35,620 nt of DNA from a virus. The notes under the pieces were generated by a model. The model made no database searches. It saw nothing but the letters and a program-made list of their open reading frames with translations, and had not been told where the DNA came from. Positions 8,111 through 15,101 of the stretch are shown here, piece after piece. The translations under genes were made by a program, and so were the position numbers. Positions within the stretch are counted from its first letter, which is position 1, and every line of letters begins with the position of its first letter. The stretch covers positions 1-35,620 of the IMG/VR virus record IMGVR_UViG_3300027861_000095; one strand, 5' to 3'.

Positions 8111-9118
8111 ATGGCGCAGACGCCAAAACCACAGAACCCGCAGATCAACAGAGCGCATCCGCTCGCGCGCGGGTTGGTTGCGGCGTGGCCGATGTGGGAG
8201 GGCGGCGGCGGAACTTCTCGCGACGTCAGCGGGAGCGGTCTTGACGGAACAATTACGAGTGCGCCGTGGGGCGTGTCGGCGTATGGTCCCTCCATTGAGT
8301 TCGACGGCACGGGCAATCAGTACGTCACGGTTTCGGATAACGACAGTCTCGACATATCTCAGTCGGTCACCGTCGAATGTTGGTTTAAGCCCGACGCGGT
8401 GAGCAATACCGCCGGCTTTGTCACCAAAGACCAGGCGTATATGCTGTACCTGGAATACGGGTCTCCGCATCGGCTCCAGTTTTATGTATACGTTGCCGGC
8501 GCGTGGAGGGCTACGGCCTCGACGTATGTACCGCCGTTGGGAGAGTGGTGTCACGCAGTCGGCGTGTATGACGGGGCGAACATATCTATTTACGCGAATG
8601 GGAGACTTGTCGCGAGTGCGGCGCGTACTGGCGCGATCAATACGAACACGAGCCCGCTCGTCTTTGGGCGATACCCGACAATCACGAGCCGTGCCCTGAC
8701 CGGCGCGATAGGTGGGGCCAGGGTTTGGGATAGGGCGCTCTCTCCGTCGGCCATCCGGTCTCTTTTCGTCTCACCGTGGGCGCTCTACACCCGGCCGCTC
8801 TTCGGGATGCCGAACGCTCTATACACGATCGGCGGCGGAAGCTCCGCAACCGTCGGCGCAGACGCAACCGCCGGCTTTCCTGACCTGCTCGCGCTCACGT
8901 CTGGCCTGCTCTCCGTTCCGCCGCTCGCCGCGACCGCTGGCTACAAGTCTGTGATGTCCATGTGCGGCGTCTACATTGACTCCGCGGGGCTCCCGCTCCC
9001 GTCGGGCGGCGGCGGCGGCAAGGGGGTACGACGTCGACGCATCCCGATGGTACTCTTCGACGACGCCGAGGATGGCATCGTGATCAATGCCGCGCTGGAC
9101 TCGTTCGGCGCGATTTAG
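8111..9118 (+). CDS. LamG/concanavalin-A-like domain protein (paralogue 2)
   Basis: 335 aa. The LamG domain covers about residues 14-225 (HPLARGLVAAWPMWEGGGG, DVSGSGLDGTI, VTVECWFKPDAV, GEWCHAVGVYDG, SIYANGRLV, ARVWDRALSPSAI). A further C-terminal part of about 110 residues is absent from paralogue 1; it contains an Ala/Leu-rich stretch, a short poly-Gly run (SGGGGGKG) and an acidic end (LFDDAEDGIVINAALDSFG). The extension may anchor the lectin-like domain to the virion. Function as glycan binding is inferred from the family. Confidence 0.85.
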   Translation: MAQTPKPQNPQINRAHPLARGLVAAWPMWEGGGGTSRDVSGSGLDGTITSAPWGVSAYGPSIEFDGTGNQYVTVSDNDSLDISQSVTVECWFKPDAVSNTAGFVTKDQAYMLYLEYGSPHRLQFYVYVAGAWRATASTYVPPLGEWCHAVGVYDGANISIYANGRLVASAARTGAINTNTSPLVFGRYPTITSRALTGAIGGARVWDRALSPSAIRSLFVSPWALYTRPLFGMPNALYTIGGGSSATVGADATAGFPDLLALTSGLLSVPPLAATAGYKSVMSMCGVYIDSAGLPLPSGGGGGKGVRRRRIPMVLFDDAEDGIVINAALDSFGAI

Positions 9119-9124
9119 AACTAC

Positions 9125-9152
9125 GTCCGTAATACGGAACGCGGAGATGGCT
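9125..9152 (+). promoter_or_regulatory. Palindromic element, copy 2, overlapping the protease start
   Basis: The 17-base core of copy 1 (GTCCGTAATACGGAACG) recurs here 7 nt after the stop of the second LamG gene, again followed at the same distance by GATGGCT. Here the ATG (9147) is in frame with the protease gene and the GGAAC of the palindrome is a plausible Shine-Dalgarno site. The element could be a DNA operator, or an RNA hairpin controlling translation initiation. Confidence 0.6.
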
Positions 9153-10196
9153 CCGCCGCATCGCGCGTTTTATCCTGTAACCATGAAGAAGACATCGCAA
9201 AGGATCGCAGCCGTTCGCCGCCTCGTTAGCGCGGACTATATACGGCTCTCCGCTGGCGACGGTGACTCCCCCGGAGTGGCTCGTCGGTTCACGATGAGCG
9301 CCTACACAGGCGACCAGGTGGCCGGAGCGTTCGGCCCGGAGATCGTCGACGTTGCCGGCATGTCCATGCCCAGCGGTCCTATTCCCATCCTACTATCGCA
9401 CGATCGAGATAAGCGCGTTGGCTACAGTGAAAGCGTCGACGTCGACGGCGGCCAGATCAACATACAAGGCCGCATGCTCACCGCCGACCACGGGATCACG
9501 CAAGACGCGGATGAGGGTTTCCCGTTCCAGAGCTCCATCGGGTTCCGCGTGTTAGAGGTTGACCGCGTGGAAGAGGGCGACGCCAGGGACGTCAACGGCC
9601 GGGAGTTCTCCGGCCCGGGTACGGTCATCACAAAATCACGATTGCTTGAGTCATCTTTTGTACCGCTCGGAGCGGACGGCGCCACGTCGGCGACCGTCTA
9701 CGCTTTGGGCGATGAATTTTTGGAGGAGGTAGCGATGGCGGACGACGCCAGAACGGACGAGACCGTCGAATCGGCGCCGGCGGTGTATTCCGCCGCGACC
9801 ATCGACGAGCTCCAGGGCCAGTTTCCAGGCGAGGCCGAGTTTGTGCTAACGGCGTTCGCCGCGCAGATGACGGTCGCACAGGCGCAGGCCGCGAAGACCT
9901 ACTCGGATTCGCTCCGGGAACGTCTGGTAGCGGAGCAGCGAGCGCACGAGGCGACGCGGCGACAGCTCGGAGCGGAGCAGGGTGTCGAGTTCTCGGCGTC
10001 CGAGACCCGCGAAGAGGGCGCGGCGGTAGCGACCGCGGAGCCCGTCAACTTCGAGCAGCGGACTAAACGCGACTGGGACGTTGACGCGGACACCCGCGCC
10101 GAGTTCCGTACGTTCAAGGACTTTCAAGCATACGAGCGAGCGCGGGCCGCGGGCCGGTGTCGGATCGTGACAGGCGTAATTGGAGGACAGGCCTAA
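9147..10196 (+). CDS. Prohead maturation protease with C-terminal scaffold-like region
   Basis: 349 aa. The N-terminal ~215 residues resemble HK97-type (U35) prohead proteases: IPILLSHDRDKRVG with the candidate catalytic His (residue 85), a beta region GGQINIQGRML, then FPFQSSIGFRV with the candidate Ser (129/130), and LLESSFVPLGADGATSA, the usual closing strand. The C-terminal ~135 residues are acidic and helical (QAQAAKTYSDSLRERLVAEQ), like a fused scaffold. Start choice: ATG 9147 has an SD-like GGAAC and lies in the repeated ATGGCT context; ATG 9183 is possible but has no visible SD. It is followed by decoration and capsid genes, as expected for head assembly. Confidence 0.85.
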   Translation: MAPPHRAFYPVTMKKTSQRIAAVRRLVSADYIRLSAGDGDSPGVARRFTMSAYTGDQVAGAFGPEIVDVAGMSMPSGPIPILLSHDRDKRVGYSESVDVDGGQINIQGRMLTADHGITQDADEGFPFQSSIGFRVLEVDRVEEGDARDVNGREFSGPGTVITKSRLLESSFVPLGADGATSATVYALGDEFLEEVAMADDARTDETVESAPAVYSAATIDELQGQFPGEAEFVLTAFAAQMTVAQAQAAKTYSDSLRERLVAEQRAHEATRRQLGAEQGVEFSASETREEGAAVATAEPVNFEQRTKRDWDVDADTRAEFRTFKDFQAYERARAAGRCRIVTGVIGGQA

Positions 10197-10618
10197 TGGC
10201 AACGCTTAGTGCAAATACGTCGAGGGCGTATGCCATCGACATCGACGGCATGGAAACCGATCACGGCGTGATCGCTGCCGATACGATCTTCGAAGGGGCG
10301 GCCGTCGGCAACAGTTCCGGCCGGGCCCGACCTCTCGTCGCCGCGGATTCCTTCTTCGGCTTCGCGTTACGTAAAGCCGCGAACGAATCCGGAAGCGCCG
10401 GCGATGTCAACGTCCGCGTAGCACAGCAGGGAATCGTCGAGCTGGCGATCACCGGCGTGACTTCCGTGGGCGATGTTCACAGCACGGTATACGCGAGTGA
10501 TGATGACACGTTTACGCTCACGTCTACCAGCAACACGAGCATCGGGAAGGTGATCCGCTACATCAGCGGGACCACCTGCGACGTTTTCTTCCAGGCTAAC
10601 GGCATAAGGAGTCTCTAA
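10196..10618 (+). CDS. Head decoration/cement protein (DUF2190-like)
   Basis: 140 aa. ATG overlaps the protease stop (TAATG) with GGAGGACAG upstream. The pattern of strands, with a GRARPLVAADSFFGFALRKA stretch and IGKVIRYISGTTCDVFFQA at the end, is that of small beta-rich capsid stabilisers placed between protease and major capsid genes. Such proteins sit on the capsid surface and strengthen it against internal DNA pressure. The exact family is from memory; the role is well supported by position. Confidence 0.78.
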   Translation: MATLSANTSRAYAIDIDGMETDHGVIAADTIFEGAAVGNSSGRARPLVAADSFFGFALRKAANESGSAGDVNVRVAQQGIVELAITGVTSVGDVHSTVYASDDDTFTLTSTSNTSIGKVIRYISGTTCDVFFQANGIRSL

Positions 10619-11574
10619 TGGGTTCTGTTATTAGTGGCCCGGACTACTCTCGGATCACCGAGAAGGGCCTCCTTGGGATTTTCCTCCGCGAGCATGAGCA
10701 ACTGCTCGACGCCGGATGGGCCGACATGGTCGGATTTCGATCGGTCTCCAACCAGGAAACGGAGACGTATGTCGACCTGGGCATGACCCCGGCGATGCGC
10801 GAGTGGATCGGGTCTCGTAAGGCGCAAGGCCTTAGGGTGGAAGAGTTCAGCTTGACGAACAAGCTCTACGAAGACACTCTTGCGGTTGCGGTCGATGACC
10901 TCCGTCTCGACAAGCTGGGCGTGTTAGAGCGGCGCATCGGCAACTTCGCGCAGAGGGCGAGCGAGCACTGGGAGAAACTGCTCACGACGCTCATCACGTC
11001 GAACGGGACCTGCTACGACTCGCAGAACTACTTCTCGACGTCGCATAGTTCCGGCTCTTCGGGCACGCAGGACAATGCGCTGGTCGCGGGCACGCTCGCC
11101 GCGCTCAACGTGACGACGGCGGCAAGTCCGACCCGCGAAGAGATGATTGACATCATTCTCGGCATGGTCGCGCAGGTGTACGGGTTCAAAGACGACGTAG
11201 GCGAGCCGCTCAACGGTGGAGCTCGATCGTTCATCATTATGGTTCCGACCAACATGATGGCCTCGGCGCTCGGTGCGGTGAATGACTCGTTCACCGTCTC
11301 CGGCGGATCTAACACGCTCCGCGAGAATCTTCTCGTGAACGTGCGGCCAGTCGTCAACCCGAGACTGACGTCTACCACCGAGCTCTACTGCTTCCGAAGC
11401 GACGCGAACGCGAAGCCGTTCGTCTTGCAAAGCCAGCAGGACGTGACCACGAGCATCATCGGCGCGGGTTCCGAAGAGGAATTCAAAAACAGGCGATGGT
11501 TGTTCGGCTTGGAAGCGAAGCGCAACGTAGGCTACGCCTCGTGGAGCTCCGCGGTCAAGGGCACCACTTCCTAA
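10618..11574 (+). CDS. Major capsid protein, Mu gpT-like
   Basis: 318 aa, a typical length for Mu gpT-type HK97-fold capsid proteins. Diagnostic stretches are: YVDLGMTPAMREWIGSRKAQ near the N-terminus; the following FSLTNKLYEDTLAVAVDDLR, which corresponds to the E-loop and spine-helix region; HWEKLLTTLI, then a CYDSQNYFSTSHSSG motif matching the family's conserved YDGQxFFDxxH block; and a C-terminal RRWLFGLEAKRNVGYASW strand. It forms the icosahedral shell. ATG overlaps the previous stop by one base. The absence of a separate delta domain agrees with scaffolding supplied by the protease C-terminus. Confidence 0.92.
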   Translation: MGSVISGPDYSRITEKGLLGIFLREHEQLLDAGWADMVGFRSVSNQETETYVDLGMTPAMREWIGSRKAQGLRVEEFSLTNKLYEDTLAVAVDDLRLDKLGVLERRIGNFAQRASEHWEKLLTTLITSNGTCYDSQNYFSTSHSSGSSGTQDNALVAGTLAALNVTTAASPTREEMIDIILGMVAQVYGFKDDVGEPLNGGARSFIIMVPTNMMASALGAVNDSFTVSGGSNTLRENLLVNVRPVVNPRLTSTTELYCFRSDANAKPFVLQSQQDVTTSIIGAGSEEEFKNRRWLFGLEAKRNVGYASWSSAVKGTTS

Positions 11575-11593
11575 GTTTTTGTTCTCTGCTCTT

Positions 11594-11629
11594 CCGGCCC
11601 ATCGTCGCCTGCCGGCGGCGGCGGGCCGG
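11594..11629 (+). terminator. Strong GC hairpin after the capsid gene
   Basis: CCGGCCC (11594-11600) pairs with GGGCCGG (11623-11629), and CGTCGCC (11603-11609) pairs with GGCGGCG (11614-11620) with one G-U pair, separated by a symmetric 2x2 interior loop and closed by TGCC. No T-run follows on either strand, so it is not a textbook intrinsic terminator. It may attenuate or stabilise the highly expressed capsid transcript. It lies in the 76-base gap between capsid and joining genes. Confidence 0.55.
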
Positions 11630-11650
11630 CTCTAAAAATAAGGGGCGCAG

Positions 11651-11989
11651 GTGGCGACGTTCTCCGAGCAGATGGCGACCGACATGGAGAAGACCTTCTT
11701 CTCCTCTGGTGACCTGGCGCTGCCGATGGCAAGCGTTACATACCGCGTCGCGGCGACCGGCGCAACTTCAACCATATCAGCGATTTACGATGAATTCGTT
11801 GGCGCTACAGATCCATTCGCGGACGCTATTTTCAGCATCGAGAACAACGCGACGCGCGGGATCGAGAGCCCGCAACCTGGCGACCAGATCACGTATAGCG
11901 GCGAGGTCTGGACGGTCATAAAAATACGCGGCGACTCTACCGGGCTGATCCATGAACTCCGGTGTCGTCTACCCGAGGAGATCGTCTGA
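11651..11989 (+). CDS. Head-tail joining protein
   Basis: 112 aa, GTG start with GGGGCGCAG upstream. The second half reads as a small beta-barrel (AIFSIENNATRGIESPQPGDQITYSGEVWTVIKIRGD...HELRCRLPEE) of the type found in head-tail completion proteins (lambda gpFII / phage head-tail joining family). It would cap the portal and connect the tail. The assignment rests on fold-like pattern and on the position directly after the capsid gene. Confidence 0.68.
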   Translation: MATFSEQMATDMEKTFFSSGDLALPMASVTYRVAATGATSTISAIYDEFVGATDPFADAIFSIENNATRGIESPQPGDQITYSGEVWTVIKIRGDSTGLIHELRCRLPEEIV

Positions 11990-12252
11990 TGAATGCAGCG
12001 GACTACGCGGCACGGCTCGAGGAGCTCGTCGCGGCGTATATGGAGGCGGACAGCGCCGAGGCCGCGGCGCGGCGCCAGTTAGAGGTGGCCGCCAATGTGA
12101 AGGCGCGAGTACGCGCGGACATGGCCAGGCTACGGCACGCCATGCACGAGAACAATACAGTCGAGGACGACACCGTCGAAGAGGTGGTATACACCGCGGC
12201 GGGCGAAGACGCAGATGAAGCGGTAGCCGCACAGGCCGCCGCGGTAGCGTAG
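11989..12252 (+). CDS. Small helical protein of the head-tail region
   Basis: 87 aa, almost all helix, Ala/Glu/Arg rich (YAARLEELVAAYMEADSAEA), with an acidic middle and Ala-rich C-terminus. It overlaps the preceding gene by ATGA-type coupling (ATG 11989, stop 11987-11989). No family recognised. It could be a small minor head protein or an assembly chaperone. Confidence 0.68.
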   Translation: MNAADYAARLEELVAAYMEADSAEAAARRQLEVAANVKARVRADMARLRHAMHENNTVEDDTVEEVVYTAAGEDADEAVAAQAAAVA

Positions 12253-12265
12253 GAGATCACAGCGC

Positions 12266-13567
12266 ATGGCGTCACCGACATACGACGAGCTCGTCACGCA
12301 GCTCAAGGCGCGCGTCCACATCATCGAGGAGTTCTATAAGGCGGTGAGCACCGGCGCGTCGTCGTTCGTGACGTTGCAGGATACACTCGCGCAGGCCGCC
12401 GAAGGCGATTTTATAGACGCCATGCTCGCGTCGGTGGCGAGCGACCGCGCATCGATCTCGGCGATTCTGTCGCCCGGGAACATCAAGGCCGCGCTGGCTC
12501 CGATCTTCCGCATGTTCGGGAAGCATATCCTGGCCGTTCCAGAGACGGATGTCGATTCGCTGTTCGTGCGTTTCTATCAGTACATGATTACGAATAGCAA
12601 GAGCGTCAACAGCAGAAACATCACGTTCGCGAGCGTCTCGTCCGTGACGGGCACGGGCAACGGAACGGTGCGTCGGTGCACAGTGGACGACGAAGGGCAC
12701 ACGATCGAGTCGATCACGCCGGAGGCGATCATTTGCGAATGCGTCGCGGATCAGAACAGCGGCGCGGTCAAGCACCAGGAAACATTCCAGTTCCGCGGGG
12801 CGAGCCCGGGGCGCGACTTCGTACTCGTGACGGGTAGCGGGGCGAAGGCGAACATCAACGCGGTGTCCGCGAAGGACAGCCTACGCCTGCTCTCGAATCC
12901 GAGTTTCAGCCAGTACAGCGGGACAGCGGCGGCGACGAGTACGCCATCCGATCCGACGGCGATAACTAATTGGACCGTCTCGGCGATCGCCAACTTTCAG
13001 GCCGACATCGACATCACCTATAGAGGCTTCGACGGGGACTCCACGCCAACTGCGCTAAGGCTCCAGGATAACGCGACAATAAGCCAGATCCTGAGTGACA
13101 CGACGCGCGCGAGGCTAAATCCTAACGCACCTTATTACATTCAAGTCGCGGTCTACCGGGAGAGTAATTGCGACGGAAATTTCATCATCCGCATGGGCGC
13201 GACAAACCGCACCGTAGCGATGTCTGGCCTATCTAACGGCGCATGGAATATCGTAACGGTCACCGCCGCGCCTGGGTCGACGAACTACCTTAAGTCGTTC
13301 AATGAGGACAGTTTAGATATAAAGTTCGAGTTGACATCCCGCACGACGGGGAGCCTGCTGATAGACGATGTGATCTTCGCGCCGATGACAAATTTCGCGG
13401 GTACGTTCTACCTCGTCGTTGGCGGGAGTACCGCATTCCTGCGCGACGATAAATTGAACTGGACAGATTCGGAATCGGGCGCCGTCGTGCAATATTGGCT
13501 GTACAGGGCCGGCCTGGGTTACCTACCTTCGAACAACGCGGGCTCGGAAACCATCACCGACCCATAA
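12266..13567 (+). CDS. Tail/neck protein with a carbohydrate-binding-like jelly roll
   Basis: 433 aa. Residues 1-125 are helical (connector- or neck-like; MFGKHILAVPETDVDSLFVRFYQYM). Residues about 210-375 look like a galactose-binding/CBM-type jelly roll: LLSNPSFSQY, TNWTVSA, PTALRLQDNATISQ, APYYIQVAVYRESNCDGNFIIRMG, SLLIDDVIFAP. The C-terminal FYLVVGGSTAFLRDD region is another strand-rich cap. No enzyme motif is visible. In phages such modules decorate necks, tails or whiskers and bind sugars. Which tail component it is cannot be told from sequence alone. Confidence 0.7.
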   Translation: MASPTYDELVTQLKARVHIIEEFYKAVSTGASSFVTLQDTLAQAAEGDFIDAMLASVASDRASISAILSPGNIKAALAPIFRMFGKHILAVPETDVDSLFVRFYQYMITNSKSVNSRNITFASVSSVTGTGNGTVRRCTVDDEGHTIESITPEAIICECVADQNSGAVKHQETFQFRGASPGRDFVLVTGSGAKANINAVSAKDSLRLLSNPSFSQYSGTAAATSTPSDPTAITNWTVSAIANFQADIDITYRGFDGDSTPTALRLQDNATISQILSDTTRARLNPNAPYYIQVAVYRESNCDGNFIIRMGATNRTVAMSGLSNGAWNIVTVTAAPGSTNYLKSFNEDSLDIKFELTSRTTGSLLIDDVIFAPMTNFAGTFYLVVGGSTAFLRDDKLNWTDSESGAVVQYWLYRAGLGYLPSNNAGSETITDP

Positions 13568-13579
13568 TGGAGGCGCTCA

Positions 13580-14131
13580 GTGGGTACGACCGACGTCTCT
13601 CAGGTACTGCGCGTACCAGGTCGACTCTGCATCAACCCGACAGACCTGGCGACCGCGTGGCCGCATGGCGGTACGGGGTTGGGCGTCGTGGGCTCCATCG
13701 TGCTGGAGCCGACGTCTACATACCAGCGCATCACCGCGGAGGAGTTCGGCGCGGAGGTCGTGGACGTCCTCGATCTCGGAGAGACATGGGTGCTCGGCGC
13801 GCTCTGTCGCGCGTGGGGAGATAATACCGTACTGTCGACGCTCTTCCCCTCAACGGCTACGGGGAGCTCCGGCGACAAGGTTGTTTCGTATCCCGGCTCA
13901 TACCGCGCGGGGACGCTCCGGAGCTCCGCGAGCGTCAAACTCTGCTTCACACCGAGAGACAACCGCAACCCCGGCCTGCTCCTATACAAGGCGCTCCCGC
14001 TGGTCGAGGAGGCGTCGCGTCTTCGGTTGGGAGCGTTCAACGAGCTCACCATCCCGGTTCTGTTCATCGGGATACGGGACAGCTCCGCGCGTCAAATCTC
14101 CATCGGCGTTCTGGGGGACTTGAGCCTATGA
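13580..14131 (+). CDS. Putative tail protein (tail-tube or terminator-like)
   Basis: 183 aa, GTG start with TGGAGG (13568-13573) upstream. Beta-rich with regular strands (VVDVLDLGETWVLGAL, LSTLFPSTATGSSGDKVVSYPG, NPGLLLYKALPLVEEASRLRLG, LTIPVLFIGIRD). It resembles tail-tube-like proteins in secondary-structure pattern: a beta-sandwich with a closing strand. It overlaps the next gene by 4 bp. No exact family is recognised; placement after joining proteins and before baseplate-like genes supports a tail role. Confidence 0.65.
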   Translation: MGTTDVSQVLRVPGRLCINPTDLATAWPHGGTGLGVVGSIVLEPTSTYQRITAEEFGAEVVDVLDLGETWVLGALCRAWGDNTVLSTLFPSTATGSSGDKVVSYPGSYRAGTLRSSASVKLCFTPRDNRNPGLLLYKALPLVEEASRLRLGAFNELTIPVLFIGIRDSSARQISIGVLGDLSL

Positions 14132-14502
14132 GCGGCGGGAGACTATTACGCGCGGCCGGGTTGGAATACCTGAAGGGATTCGATCCGGAGGACATATCCA
14201 GCCAGGAGACGAAGCAACTCATCCCCGTCCTCGTGGAGACCGCGCGGCATTTCCTCGTGTCGGGCGGCGTGGTCTCGCTCCAGGAGTATTGCGAGCTCAC
14301 CAGGGTAGAGCGCGTGGCCATGTCCGCAGCGGGCAAGCGCAGGGATGTCGAGCAGGCTATCCGGGTGGCCAGGGCGTCGCAGGGAGAATCAGGGATCGCG
14401 ATCGTGACCGCGGAGGTCGACGGCGGCGACGCTCATGACAGTATGATGCTCGAGGCGGCGGTTAGCGCGATAGCGAAGCAGCGGTACGAGGTGGCGGCGT
14501 AA
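14128..14502 (+). CDS. Putative tail assembly protein
   Basis: 124 aa, helical and mildly acidic. ATG overlaps the previous stop and its own stop overlaps the next ATG (TAATG at 14500-14504). Size, helicity and placement immediately before the small Ala/Gly-rich protein at 14502 match tail assembly chaperones (gpG-like) that precede tape-measure genes. I saw no clear slippery site near its end that would produce a longer GT-type fusion. Confidence 0.6.
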   Translation: MSGGRLLRAAGLEYLKGFDPEDISSQETKQLIPVLVETARHFLVSGGVVSLQEYCELTRVERVAMSAAGKRRDVEQAIRVARASQGESGIAIVTAEVDGGDAHDSMMLEAAVSAIAKQRYEVAA

Positions 14503-15101
14503 TGGCTGAAGAGTTTTCGATGCCCACCGCGGCGGGCCAGGAGGGGGAGCAGGCGGCGGCGGCCGCAGCGGCGGCGATCCAAGACGCTACGGCTGGACTC
14601 CGCGAGATGGGCGATAGCGTCCGCAGCGCCGTGCGTGAGGTCGGATCGTTCGGGCGATCGCTCGGGTTCGCTGTGTCTAAGGTTGGCGCGATAGCGGGTG
14701 GAGTCGGTAAAGGTTTCATCGCCGATACGATGGCGACGGCCGTATCAAACCAGATGCGTATCGGCGGCGACTTCAATCGTAATCTAACGCTCGGCGCATT
14801 GCAGGCCGCTCGAGAATTGCCGTTCGGGCTGGGGAACGCGTTTGCCGACGTCACAGATCCGCTATCACGCGCGGTGGGGCGCACCTTGGCGGTGACCGGC
14901 CCGATCGCGCGATTCGGCGGGCAAGTGAATCCAGAAGCGCGACAAGAGCTTTTCTCTCGAAACCTACAGGCGGCGCGGCGTGAGCACGCCGAAGGGATCG
15001 ATGTCGGGATAACCGCCGCATCGGACGCTTCTGTCGCGGCGGCGATCGCGGGTACAACGACCGGGCGCATCCTTGATATGGTGGGAGACCTCTTTCAATG
15101 A
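14502..15101 (+). CDS. Ala/Gly-rich protein in the tape-measure position
   Basis: 199 aa. It begins with a run of alanines (EQAAAAAAAAIQDATAGL), then alternating helices and glycine-rich hydrophobic segments (FAVSKVGAIAGGVGKGFIADTMATAV; AARELPFGLGNAFADV; a C-terminal AAIAGTTTGRILDMVGDLF). Composition is like a tape-measure protein but at a fraction of normal length (usually 600 aa or more). It sits where a tape measure belongs, between chaperone-like and baseplate-like genes. It may be a minimal tape measure or a tail-membrane fusion protein. Confidence 0.65.
   Translation: MAEEFSMPTAAGQEGEQAAAAAAAAIQDATAGLREMGDSVRSAVREVGSFGRSLGFAVSKVGAIAGGVGKGFIADTMATAVSNQMRIGGDFNRNLTLGALQAARELPFGLGNAFADVTDPLSRAVGRTLAVTGPIARFGGQVNPEARQELFSRNLQAARREHAEGIDVGITAASDASVAAAIAGTTTGRILDMVGDLFQ

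Noticed and set aside
2925-9152. Reading the two palindromic elements as ends of a mobile element or att sites
   Set aside because: The interval contains essential portal and joining genes, no transposase or recombinase, and the elements sit at fixed distance from ATGGCT, which fits regulation better.
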